Source: Muribaculaceae bacterium
GTDB taxonomy: Bacteria > Bacteroidota > Bacteroidia > Bacteroidales > Muribaculaceae
Direction of reading: 5' to 3'
Assembly: GCA_022509185.1 (NCBI GenBank)
Contig: JAFLTS010000004.1
Location: forward strand, 1-64,000
DNA length: 64,000 bases
Of the stretch, positions 33,884 through 42,184 are shown piece after piece; position 1 is the stretch's first letter, and every line of letters begins with the position of its first letter. The notes beneath the pieces are model-generated. The model saw only the letters and a list, made by a program, of their open reading frames with translations. It was not told the origin of the DNA and made no database searches. A program made the translations under genes and the position numbers.

Positions 33884-34488
33884 ATATCTATTGGCAGCTT
33901 GTCTGGGCATATATAAAGATAGGAATCTTTGGGTTCGGAGGAGGATATGCCATGTTGTCGCTTGTAGAGAAAGCCGTTGTTTCTCCCGGATGGATATCTG
34001 AGACAATGTTTACTGATATCGTAGCCATATCCCAGATGACACCGGGCCCGATAGGTATAAATTCAGCCACATATATCGGTTATGTGGCACCCGGCGAGGT
34101 TGATCCAGGCTTATCGGATATTGGCTGGTCTCTACTGGGTTCATTGCTGGCAACCCTTGCTGTAGTTATTCCCAGTTTCATTCTGGTATTATATAGTTCA
34201 CATTTCATTCATAAACATAGCGAAAGCGGAGCTATCAAAGCCATATTTTCAGGCCTGCGTCCTGTAATTGTCGGACTAATAGCCTCAGCAGCCATTATGC
34301 TAATGAATGCTCCCAACTTTAATCCACAGGGTATTTCGTGGCAATTATGGACTAATATCGGCATATGCGCAGGTGCTTTCTGTCTGGCATATTTCCCGGT
34401 TAAATTAAGAAAGAAAAGTATTAAGGTGCATCCTATAATTATTATAGTGCTGGCAGGCATGACAGGATGGCTGTTGTATGGTTTATAA
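33880..34488 (+). CDS. Chromate transporter family protein, second half
   Basis: A 202-residue CHR-domain protein paired with the gene before it. The start MNIYWQLVWAYIKIGIFGFGGGYAM shares the FGGGxAM motif, and SQMTPGPIGINSATYIGY carries the family PGP motif that the first half lacks. I set the start at 33880 (ATGA overlap) because an upstream ATG would add 14 charged residues inside the previous gene. Substrate is inferred from the family only. Confidence 0.88.
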   Translation: MNIYWQLVWAYIKIGIFGFGGGYAMLSLVEKAVVSPGWISETMFTDIVAISQMTPGPIGINSATYIGYVAPGEVDPGLSDIGWSLLGSLLATLAVVIPSFILVLYSSHFIHKHSESGAIKAIFSGLRPVIVGLIASAAIMLMNAPNFNPQGISWQLWTNIGICAGAFCLAYFPVKLRKKSIKVHPIIIIVLAGMTGWLLYGL

Positions 34489-34548
34489 ACTGAGTATTGA
34501 ATAGATATTCTATTTTTTGAAAATTTAATCCTAAGGCAATATTGAGGC

Positions 34549-35856
34549 ATGGAGAAAAATTATAAAGAAGCATTAGCTTATTTGTATAGCCAATTACCAA
34601 TGTTTTCCCGCACCGGTGGTGCAGCCTATAAACCGGGACTCGATACGAGCTTGGCATTAGCTCGATTCTTTAATGACCCCCAGAAAAAGCTGAAATGTAT
34701 CCATGTCGGTGGTACCAATGGGAAAGGGAGCACCTCGCACATGATAGCTTCAATTCTTCAGGAACAGGGTTATAAAACTGCTTTATATACATCGCCTCAT
34801 CTTGTAGATTTCAGAGAAAGGATGCGAATAAACGGGCGAATGATACCGGAAGAAAAAGTTGTGGAATTTGTTAATAAATGGGAAAATAGTTCTTATACCG
34901 GACATCCCTCTTTTTTTGAACTTACAATGATAATGGCTTTTAATTGGTTTGCTGAAGAAAAAGTTGATTATGCCGTAATAGAAGTAGGTATGGGAGGAAG
35001 GCTTGATTCTACCAATATAATTATGCCATTAGTTTCCGTGATTACCAATATCACACACGATCATAATCAATTTTTAGGAAACACCCTTCAAGAAATAGCA
35101 GGTGAGAAGGCAGGAATAATTAAAGAAAGAGTTCCGGTAGTGATAGGAGAGACTCAAGCAGAGACTGAACAGATATTTAAGAAAAAAGCAAGTGAAAATA
35201 ATACTGTCATTGTCTTTGCCGACCAAGCCCTTGAATCTACAACTATTGAATCTACAGAGGAAGGAATGAACATTTCCTATAATGGATTAGAAATTCATTC
35301 ACCTTTGGGAGGGGATTATCAGAAGAAAAATCTAAAAACAGTTTTAACTGTTACAGAAGTTTTAAACCGATCCGGGATTCAAATAGACCAAACTTCTATA
35401 AAATCAGGTATTGAGAAAGTAATAGAAAACACCGGACTGACGGGAAGATGGCTGGTTATAAACAAAACACCTTTGACTATAGCTGACACCGGACATAACA
35501 TAGCAGGTTTAGAATATAATTTTCGTCAACTTGAAAGGCTGTTGGCAAAAAAAGGGAAAGGAATACTTAGAGTAATCATCGGTTTTGTAGCCGATAAGGC
35601 GATAGATAAGATATTGGACTTATTACCGAAAAATGCAGAATACTATGTGACGAATGCACAGATCCCTCGCGCACTTCCGGCAGAAAAACTATTAGAAAAA
35701 TTTATAGAAAAAGGATTGAAGGGCAAAGCATATTCCACTGTAGGTGATGCTTATCAAGAGGCAAAAAAAGAAGCCTCAGAAAAAGATTTGATCTTTATCG
35801 GAGGCTCCACATTCATTGTAGCAGATTTTCTTGAATCAGAAAATTCTACTTCTTAA
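34549..35856 (+). CDS. folC: Bifunctional folylpolyglutamate/dihydrofolate synthase
   Basis: Adds glutamate to dihydropteroate and to tetrahydrofolates in the cytosol. 435 residues. The ATP loop is HVGGTNGKGSTSHMIASI (about residues 50-65), the omega-loop region DFRERMRING and the TNITHDHNQFLGNTLQEIAGEKAGII segment are conserved, and the C-terminal domain has RVIIGFVADKAID. It stands 60 bases after the transporter pair. Its stop overlaps that of the convergent rng gene (shared TTAA at 35853-35856). Confidence 0.95.
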   Translation: MEKNYKEALAYLYSQLPMFSRTGGAAYKPGLDTSLALARFFNDPQKKLKCIHVGGTNGKGSTSHMIASILQEQGYKTALYTSPHLVDFRERMRINGRMIPEEKVVEFVNKWENSSYTGHPSFFELTMIMAFNWFAEEKVDYAVIEVGMGGRLDSTNIIMPLVSVITNITHDHNQFLGNTLQEIAGEKAGIIKERVPVVIGETQAETEQIFKKKASENNTVIVFADQALESTTIESTEEGMNISYNGLEIHSPLGGDYQKKNLKTVLTVTEVLNRSGIQIDQTSIKSGIEKVIENTGLTGRWLVINKTPLTIADTGHNIAGLEYNFRQLERLLAKKGKGILRVIIGFVADKAIDKILDLLPKNAEYYVTNAQIPRALPAEKLLEKFIEKGLKGKAYSTVGDAYQEAKKEASEKDLIFIGGSTFIVADFLESENSTS

Positions 35857-37484
35857 GCTTGATTTTCTTCATTACTTCGGTCTTTATGCCTTGCATGGCT
35901 TTTAGACTGATTACTGTTGAAATCACTTTCTTCTTTAAGGTCTATCTCTTTACCTTCATTGTCTAATACCTTATACTGCAAATAGGCGAGTGACTGGTCA
36001 GGTAATACTTTGAAATTCCTACCGTATTTTCTGCGCCATTTAGTGTAGATAGAAATCAATCCTTTTTTCACATAAGCATCCACAAAAGGATGGACAAACA
36101 TGGTAAACTTTTTAATTTTAAGGGTTTCTACCAGATAATGCAGCTTCTCATCGAGTTTGTCAGTGAAAAGCAGAGAAGGTTGAATTTCGCCTTTCCCAAA
36201 ACAAGAAGGACAGATTTCAGAAGTAGTGATATCTAAAGCGGGCCTTACTCTCTGTCTGGTGATTTGCATGAGTCCGAATTTACTCAGAGGCAAAATATTA
36301 TGTCTCGCTCTATCTTGAGCCATCAATTCTTTCATCCTCTCGTAAAGAGTAAGACGGTTCTCGGGTTTGTTCATATCGATAAAATCGATTACGATAATCC
36401 CACCCATATCCCTTAGCCTTAATTGACGAGCAATTTCTTCAGCTGCTTTAAGATTCACATCAAGAGCATTAGATTCCTGATCAGCACTTTGTTTGCTTCT
36501 GTTTCCTGAGTTAACATCAATAACATGCAGGGCTTCTGTGTGTTCTATGATTATATAAGCACCACTCTTAAAAGAGACAGTCTTGCCGAATGAGCTTTTA
36601 ATCTGACGGGAAATGTTGAAATGATCAAAAATAGGAATTTCCTTCTGATAAAGCTTTACAATTTCTTTTTTTTCGGGAGCTATTAATTCTACATAATTTT
36701 GAATTTGATTGTAAGCATCTTTGTCATTTACATAAACATGTTCAAAATCTGTGGAGAAAATATCCCGGATAATACTTACGGCTCTTGAATCTTCCTCGTA
36801 GATTAACATGGGAGGTTGGCTACGCTGCAATTTGGCCACTGATTCTTCCCAGGCTTTTACAAGGGATCTCATTTCCTGATTTAACTCGGCAAATTTTTTA
36901 TTTTCAGCTGATGTTCTGATAATCACAGAATAACCTTTAGGCTTTATGCTTCCTACAAGTTGCCTTAGTCTTACTTTTTCTTCGGTCGATTTTATCTTTT
37001 GAGAAATAGAAATTTTATCACCAAAAGGTATGAGCACAAGAAATCTACCGGTAAAAGATATTTCAGTTGTGAGTCTGGGGCCTTTTGAAGAGATAGGTTC
37101 TTTAGCGATTTGCACCAACACCTGCTGCCCAGGTTTAAGTACATCCTGAATTGTGCCTTGTTTTTCAATATCTTCAAGAGGTTTGAATTTGGAAATAGAA
37201 GGCACTTTCTTTTTATCGGCCAAAGCTTCAGCAAGGTAAGCCTGAAAAGTGCTGAATTGAGGACCTAGATCAAGGTAATGAAGAAAAGCATCTTTTTCAA
37301 ACCCTACATCAACGAACGCGGCGTTTAGACCGGGCATGATTTTCTTGACTTTAGCCAAATAAAGATCACCTACAGCATAAGCCTGATTTCGGCTTTCCTT
37401 CTGAAGAGAAACGAGCCGGCTATCTTCAAGCAAAGCAATGGAAATATCCTTTTGGCGTACGTCTACTACTAATTCGCTTTTCAT
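35853..37484 (-). CDS. rng: Ribonuclease E/G family protein
   Basis: An endoribonuclease in 16S rRNA maturation and mRNA decay. 543 residues. The N-terminus has the S1 domain with GDLYLAKVKKIMPGLNAAFVDVG; the catalytic domain has the metal-binding acids in ALHVIDVNSGNR and GGIIVIDFIDMNKPENR; the zinc link is ICPSCFGKGE near residue 426. It lacks the long C-terminal scaffold of RNase E, so it is RNase G-like. The last 25 residues are charged. A 29-residue COX24-like gene lies upstream. Confidence 0.95.
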   Translation of the reverse strand: MKSELVVDVRQKDISIALLEDSRLVSLQKESRNQAYAVGDLYLAKVKKIMPGLNAAFVDVGFEKDAFLHYLDLGPQFSTFQAYLAEALADKKKVPSISKFKPLEDIEKQGTIQDVLKPGQQVLVQIAKEPISSKGPRLTTEISFTGRFLVLIPFGDKISISQKIKSTEEKVRLRQLVGSIKPKGYSVIIRTSAENKKFAELNQEMRSLVKAWEESVAKLQRSQPPMLIYEEDSRAVSIIRDIFSTDFEHVYVNDKDAYNQIQNYVELIAPEKKEIVKLYQKEIPIFDHFNISRQIKSSFGKTVSFKSGAYIIIEHTEALHVIDVNSGNRSKQSADQESNALDVNLKAAEEIARQLRLRDMGGIIVIDFIDMNKPENRLTLYERMKELMAQDRARHNILPLSKFGLMQITRQRVRPALDITTSEICPSCFGKGEIQPSLLFTDKLDEKLHYLVETLKIKKFTMFVHPFVDAYVKKGLISIYTKWRRKYGRNFKVLPDQSLAYLQYKVLDNEGKEIDLKEESDFNSNQSKSHARHKDRSNEENQA

Positions 37485-37591
37485 TATTTATAACACTCTT
37501 TCCGGATTTAACCGGCGACTTACAAAAACTTGCAGACACGATAAGAGTGAAGAAATTCCCCACCCCTCCATGTCTGCTTATTTTTTAGCAA

Positions 37592-37611
37592 CGTGGGAGC
37601 AATGTCCCACG
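37592..37611 (-). terminator. Hairpin between the COX24-like gene and rng
   Basis: A perfect 7-bp stem, CGTGGGA (37592-37598) with TCCCACG (37605-37611), 8 bases past the COX24-like stop on the minus strand. T content after it on minus is moderate, so it may be a partial terminator. Confidence 0.5.
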
Positions 37612-37618
37612 GCTTTTC

Positions 37619-37708
37619 TCACTTCTTCTTATGACGATTCTTTCTCAGTCTTTTTTTGCGTTTGTGAGTGGCCATCTTATGACCTTTCCTTTTCTTTCCG
37701 CTTGGCAT
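37619..37708 (-). CDS. AURKAIP1/COX24 domain protein (mS38-like)
   Basis: A 29-residue, extremely basic protein (MPSGKKRKGHKMATHKR then RKNRHKKK) on the minus strand, ending in TGA at 37619. It matches the short Bacteroidetes proteins of the AURKAIP1/COX24 family, whose mitochondrial homologue is ribosomal protein mS38. A ribosomal role here is inferred from that family and from composition. It lies just upstream of rng and is separated from it by a hairpin. Confidence 0.85.
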   Translation of the reverse strand: MPSGKKRKGHKMATHKRKKRLRKNRHKKK

Positions 37709-37850
37709 AATTAATTGGTATTTATGTGATTGTATCTTAGGCTCCTTAATTTGAAGCCGTTTTTTAATTGTTATTCGAAATTTGCTGTGCAAATATCGTT
37801 ATTTTTTTTGACTTACTGAAAGCTATATTTAAAAATCACTCTAATATTGT

Positions 37851-37858
37851 TAAATTTG
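37851..37858 (+). promoter_or_regulatory. -7 box of yjjG
   Basis: TAAATTTG, matching TAnnTTTG, 20 bases before ATG 37879. It lies within a longer open frame and therefore supports the downstream start. Confidence 0.55.
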
Positions 37859-37878
37859 CTATACATAAAAACTCAATT

Positions 37879-38652
37879 ATGAATAACAGTTCATTCGATC
37901 GAATCCCTTGGATATTTTTTGATTTAGATGATACTCTTTGGAATTTCACCGAAAATTCTGAGGATAGTCTACACAAATTATATGGGATATCGCCGATACT
38001 TAGAAAATTATTTCCCGATTTCAAGGAATTCATAGAGATTTATCATAATAACAATTCGTTGATGTGGGATCTATATAGCCAAGGAAAGGTGACTACTTCT
38101 GAATTAAAAAATGAGAGATGGAGAAGGACTCTGGCTACCCGTCAATTTGAAGTTCTTACAGCTGTTTGCGAAGAATTAGACAGGAATTATCTGGAAATTC
38201 TTGCTCAAGGACAAGCGAAGATAAAAGGTGTTGAAGAGATGCTTTCGGAATTGGTAAAGAATTCTTTGATAGCTGTTTTATCCAATGGATTTTCAACTAC
38301 ACAATATAAAAAGCTTCATTATTCTGGCTTGGAAAAATATGTTACCCGGACAATAGTTAGTGAAGAAATAGGGATAAATAAGCCTGCTAAGCCAATTTTT
38401 GAATATGCTGTGTCGGAAACCGGGGCTCAATCACCTTTCCTTATGGTGGGGGATAATTTAGACTCAGATATTTTGGGCGCCATCAATGCCGGATGGTATG
38501 CTATATGGTACAATCCTTTGAAAAAAGAGTTCCCTTATGCACCCGAGTTTTTCCGCTTAAACAATTTAGACCCAAAGTTATTTCTTGCCAATGTTTCTTC
38601 TATTGAAGAATTAAAGAAAGCTATAAAAGAATTTTTAATAAAAAATAAATAA
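37879..38652 (+). CDS. YjjG family noncanonical pyrimidine nucleotidase (HAD)
   Basis: A 257-residue HAD phosphatase that removes damaged pyrimidine nucleotides. The motifs are FFDLDDTLWNF (nucleophile Asp), LSNGFSTTQ (motif II) and MVGDNLDSDILGA (motif IV), with a helical cap between residues 20 and 110. I chose ATG 37879 because the frame upstream of it adds 37 unconserved residues and includes the promoter. It stands alone on the plus strand. Confidence 0.9.
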   Translation: MNNSSFDRIPWIFFDLDDTLWNFTENSEDSLHKLYGISPILRKLFPDFKEFIEIYHNNNSLMWDLYSQGKVTTSELKNERWRRTLATRQFEVLTAVCEELDRNYLEILAQGQAKIKGVEEMLSELVKNSLIAVLSNGFSTTQYKKLHYSGLEKYVTRTIVSEEIGINKPAKPIFEYAVSETGAQSPFLMVGDNLDSDILGAINAGWYAIWYNPLKKEFPYAPEFFRLNNLDPKLFLANVSSIEELKKAIKEFLIKNK

Positions 38653-38744
38653 ATCATTGAATAATAATATAATATAAGAAGGGCGGGTAACATTTCTTAT
38701 ATCAAGTTAAAGGATTTTGCAGGTAAAAAGGTGATATATTAAAG

Positions 38745-38776
38745 TTTGGATTTTTTAAAGGTAAAGTGTAAATTTG
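38745..38776 (+). promoter_or_regulatory. Promoter of the pyrE operon
   Basis: TTTG (38745-38748), 20-base spacer and TAAATTTG (38769-38776) match the consensus. The 5' leader before ATG 38834 is about 50 bases. Confidence 0.75.
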
Positions 38777-38833
38777 CATAATAGTGTAAAACGCCCTGAA
38801 AGAACCAGGTGAAGAAACCAAAATACGTCTATT

Positions 38834-39478
38834 ATGAAAAATACAGAAAGACAATTAGCAGAAAAACTCTTACAAATAAGCGCCATCAAGTTGCAGCCTC
38901 AAAATCCTTTTGTCTGGGCATCAGGCTGGAACTCACCGATATATAATGACAATCGAAGAATATTGTCTTATCCTGACATAAGGAATTTCATCAAGGTGGA
39001 ATTTTGTCGTCAGATATTGGAAAATTTCCCGGAAGTTGAAGCAATAGCCGGAGTGGCCATGGGTGCTATAGCCATGGGAGGAATAGTTTCCGACACATTA
39101 GGATTACCCTACGTTTATGTACGGGAAACTCCGAAAGATCATGGATTAGAAAACTGTATAGAGGGTAATCTAAAACCGGGAACCAAAGTAGTAGTGATAG
39201 AAGACCTGGTTTCTACGGGAGGAAGCTCATTGAAAACAGTAGAACTTCTTCAGAACTACGGCACAGAAGTGATAGGCATGGCTTGTCTCTTTAACTATAA
39301 GTTTCCCATGGCTGTGAAACGTTTCCATGAGGCCAATATCACACTTATCTCCTTATGTGATTACTCCACTATGATAGAAGTAGCAGAAGACACAAAATAC
39401 ATAAGTAAAGAGGAGGCAGAAACATTAAGAGAATGGAGAGAAAATCCGGCAGGATGGATGCCCTCTATCAAAGAATAA
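38834..39478 (+). CDS. pyrE: Orotate phosphoribosyltransferase
   Basis: Converts orotate and PRPP to orotidine monophosphate in pyrimidine synthesis. 214 residues. The PRPP motif is VVVIEDLVSTGGSS near residue 120; the N-terminal part has FVWASGWNSPIYNDNR and AGVAMGAIAMGG. It is the first gene of a five-gene plus-strand unit, with a good promoter at 38745. The linkage to the SRPBCC and Rieske-like genes has no obvious pyrimidine logic. Confidence 0.95.
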   Translation: MKNTERQLAEKLLQISAIKLQPQNPFVWASGWNSPIYNDNRRILSYPDIRNFIKVEFCRQILENFPEVEAIAGVAMGAIAMGGIVSDTLGLPYVYVRETPKDHGLENCIEGNLKPGTKVVVIEDLVSTGGSSLKTVELLQNYGTEVIGMACLFNYKFPMAVKRFHEANITLISLCDYSTMIEVAEDTKYISKEEAETLREWRENPAGWMPSIKE

Positions 39479-39493
39479 ATAAATTTCAAGACG

Positions 39494-39931
39494 ATGACAA
39501 CCTACAGTTCAGGCACAGTGACCTTAAAAGCCCCTGCGGCCACAGTATATGAAAAACTTTCAAATCTGGAAAATCTTCAAGACCTCATCGACAAAGTACC
39601 GGCCGATAGAATACCTGAAGACAAGCGTGCCATGTTTGAGAATATAAAGATCACAAGTGATACCATAGAGGTACCGGGAGGACCCATGGGAAGTTTGATT
39701 TTTAGAGTCACTGAGAGAGAGGCACCAAAACTTATACGTTTGAAAGGAGAAGGTATTCCTATCGAGATGTCATTGTCTTTGCACATTGCACCTCAAACAG
39801 AAAGTACTTCCTCAGCTAATGTGGATTTAGACATTAATTTACCGGCGATGCTCAAGCCCATGATAGGGGGACAAATACAAAAGATAGCCAATCAGTTTGG
39901 TGATGTATTGGGGGCTATACCCTTTTCATGA
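39494..39931 (+). CDS. SRPBCC-like protein
   Basis: A 145-residue protein with a START/SRPBCC-like pattern: beta strands and a C-terminal amphipathic helix (MLKPMIGGQIQKIANQFG). No catalytic residues can be assigned; the fold usually binds hydrophobic ligands. It follows pyrE by 15 bases and shares ATGA with the next gene. Function is unknown. Confidence 0.7.
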   Translation: MTTYSSGTVTLKAPAATVYEKLSNLENLQDLIDKVPADRIPEDKRAMFENIKITSDTIEVPGGPMGSLIFRVTEREAPKLIRLKGEGIPIEMSLSLHIAPQTESTSSANVDLDINLPAMLKPMIGGQIQKIANQFGDVLGAIPFS

Positions 39932-40458
39932 AAAAAATCCGCTACAATCTTTTAATAGCCATATCGTTTCCGGTGATATTATTCACCGGATGTAAAAGCA
40001 TAGACAATGAGAGGATACCTAACATGGCAGTAAATATCTCGCTTTCAGATGCCGGCTTATGGAACACATATGGGGTGTCGGGATTTGGAAGCCATAGGTA
40101 TTTTATTTTAAGACCCTCCGGAGGGTCGTTGCCAACCGGTTTTCCTTATAAGTCAGGGAGCGCCACAGGGTTTGGAGGCGTTTTATTGATAGAAGGGATA
40201 GACCCGATAAATGCCTTGTCGGCTGCACCTCTTGCTTATGATCTTGCTTGTCCTGTAGAGAGTAAGCGTGATATCATCGTACACATTGACCCTGAAAACT
40301 ACGTAGCTGTGTGTAATGAATGTCATTCCACTTACGATGTGACAATGGGTGGAGGAGCTCCAATAAGTGGAATAGCTGCAACCGGGAAATACAAATATGG
40401 CTTAAAAGTCTATAGATGTATACCCAGCGGATACGGCGGCTATTATATCACTAATTAG
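39928..40458 (+). CDS. Rieske-like lipoprotein with altered ligands
   Basis: A 176-residue lipoprotein (lipobox FTGC, Cys22). Its C-terminal part has the outline of a Rieske domain: LACPVE (Cys108), then CNECHSTYDV (Cys129, Cys132, His133), a GAPISG-like turn and a final YRC. In true Rieske proteins the first motif is C-x-H; here it is CPVE. The family in Bacteroides keeps CPxE and CxxC. It may bind another metal or only use the fold. It overlaps the SRPBCC-like gene by ATGA. Confidence 0.75.
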   Translation: MKKIRYNLLIAISFPVILFTGCKSIDNERIPNMAVNISLSDAGLWNTYGVSGFGSHRYFILRPSGGSLPTGFPYKSGSATGFGGVLLIEGIDPINALSAAPLAYDLACPVESKRDIIVHIDPENYVAVCNECHSTYDVTMGGGAPISGIAATGKYKYGLKVYRCIPSGYGGYYITN

Positions 40459-40478
40459 CGCTCAATAGTAATACAGCC

Positions 40479-41138
40479 ATGGGCTTTTTTGAAAGTCTTT
40501 TCTATACCATATGGAGAGGTGCCGCTATCGGAATACTGATTTCAGCGCCAATGGGCCCGGTGGGTATCCTATGTATACAGCGTACACTTTACAAAGGAAG
40601 GAAAACGGGCCTTTACACGGGTATTGGTGCGGCTTTATCTGATCTTTTCTATTGCATACTTACGGGTTTCGGTTTATCTTTCATTGAAGAATTCCTTGAA
40701 AGGAATCAAAATGTAATCCAACTTGCGGGAAGTGTAGTTCTTATAGCTTTTGCAATTTATTTATTTAAGAAAAATCCGGCCTCCTCATTAAAAACCCCCC
40801 AAGGAGAAACTCCCCAGATTTCTCCACATAAAAATATTTTGGGAGGCTTTCTTTTCACATTCTCAAATCCCCTTATCCTATTTCTAATAATAGGTTTGTT
40901 TGCCAGGTTTAATTTCTCTATCCCTGAAATTAATTTCTATTATTATATAGCGGGTTATGCGGCTATCTTTTTTGGAGCGGTGTTATGGTGGGAATTTGTA
41001 ACTTTTTCCGTTGATAAACTCAGAGCACACTTCAATTTAAGATCAATGTGGCTTATAAACAGGATAATAGGTGTAATAATTCTTCTCTTTGCGATTGTGG
41101 GAATTATCACGGGTATCACTAACCTGGTGAATACATGA
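40479..41138 (+). CDS. LysE family transporter
   Basis: A 219-residue inner-membrane exporter with about six helices. The LysE/RhtB signature near the start is SAPMGPVGILCIQRTLYKGRKTGL, and FLFTFSNPLILFLIIGL is the second conserved half-motif. The family exports amino acids; substrate is unknown here. It lies 20 bases after the Rieske-like gene and shares ATGA with the next. Confidence 0.85.
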   Translation: MGFFESLFYTIWRGAAIGILISAPMGPVGILCIQRTLYKGRKTGLYTGIGAALSDLFYCILTGFGLSFIEEFLERNQNVIQLAGSVVLIAFAIYLFKKNPASSLKTPQGETPQISPHKNILGGFLFTFSNPLILFLIIGLFARFNFSIPEINFYYYIAGYAAIFFGAVLWWEFVTFSVDKLRAHFNLRSMWLINRIIGVIILLFAIVGIITGITNLVNT

Positions 41139-42181
41139 ATAAGATAAAGATCCTGTGTTTTTTAATGTTTTCAGTCCTTGCTTTGAATGCATTTGCTGAA
41201 ACAATGCATTGGAATGCCGGCAGAGGTTACGGAGATTTTCGGTATGGGGGAGAAGAGGGAATTACAATAGATAATACAAGCGATAGTATTCAGTTCGATT
41301 ATTTTAAATTCAAGGAGAAAAGTTCCAGACTAGACCTTATTTTTAGAAGTTCCAATTTACATGGTAATCCTTCCCAAAGTTATGTATACCATACTTTAAA
41401 CGGGAAGAAGGGAAGAATAAAGAATCCACATTGGGGATTTTTCCTAACCGGACAAAAGGATACATTAATCTTTAGCATCAGATCAATAGAGGAGGAATCA
41501 TATTTAGATAGCAGAAATGCACTTGAAATAGAAATCTATAATTTAAAGGAATCGAAAAAACACCGCATTATCGCAGATGAAAAGGTTAATCCTTATAATG
41601 GGGACAATTTGTGGAAACTGACCGCCCGTTTGGGAGAAATAACCCTTTATGGGGGAGATCATGATATTCATGAATTATATAAAGTAGAGGTGTCGGATAC
41701 AATTACGGGGTTCGGATTTTTTGGAGGTTGGGGTTCGCATATAATCTTTAAGGACATTGAAATGAATAATGAATCCACGTTTAAAAAACAGGAAGAAAAG
41801 ATTGATAAAAAAAATCTTGAAGAATATTATTTATTATCGGAAGACGTTTTGGAAGGTTATTGGACTCTTTTTGACCGCGAATTAGAAGAAAGTCTAATAA
41901 AATTAGGAGGAAATTACACTTTAGCCTGTGTTAAAGAAGGAGAAGAGTATCTTTTTCTATATATTTCCGGAGCCTCGGTAAATTCCAGGAATTGGGAACC
42001 GGGAGATATCAAAATGCGTATGTTGCCCACCGTTTTCCCCGGAATCTATGAAGTGGAATGGATTGATTCAATGAAAGATTCTCTTAAACATGATATCAGA
42101 GCCCAAAAGAATGAAAACGGAACTCTTCTAATCCAATTTCCTTACCAATCATCACACATACGGCTAAGAAAAGTTCCGTGA
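41135..42181 (+). CDS. Secreted protein of unknown function
   Basis: A 348-residue protein with a signal peptide (MNKIKILCFLMFSVLALNAFA). The mature part is rich in beta-prone, aromatic and charged residues (GFGFFGGWGSHIIF, LEGYWTLFDRELEE). The second half resembles a lipocalin-like pattern, but I do not recognise the family. It is the last gene of the pyrE unit and converges on a TPM gene, with 3 bases between the stops. Confidence 0.7.
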   Translation: MNKIKILCFLMFSVLALNAFAETMHWNAGRGYGDFRYGGEEGITIDNTSDSIQFDYFKFKEKSSRLDLIFRSSNLHGNPSQSYVYHTLNGKKGRIKNPHWGFFLTGQKDTLIFSIRSIEEESYLDSRNALEIEIYNLKESKKHRIIADEKVNPYNGDNLWKLTARLGEITLYGGDHDIHELYKVEVSDTITGFGFFGGWGSHIIFKDIEMNNESTFKKQEEKIDKKNLEEYYLLSEDVLEGYWTLFDRELEESLIKLGGNYTLACVKEGEEYLFLYISGASVNSRNWEPGDIKMRMLPTVFPGIYEVEWIDSMKDSLKHDIRAQKNENGTLLIQFPYQSSHIRLRKVP

Positions 42182-42184
42182 TGA

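Noticed and set aside
37531..37578. Inverted repeat TGCAGACA/TGTCTGC upstream of rng as an operator
   Set aside because: The arms are 30 bases apart and short; chance is likely in a 200-base gap.
38790..38834. pyrE leader hairpin (CCCTG/CAGG) as an attenuator
   Set aside because: Four or five base pairs, no T run and no leader peptide; not comparable with the pheA leader.
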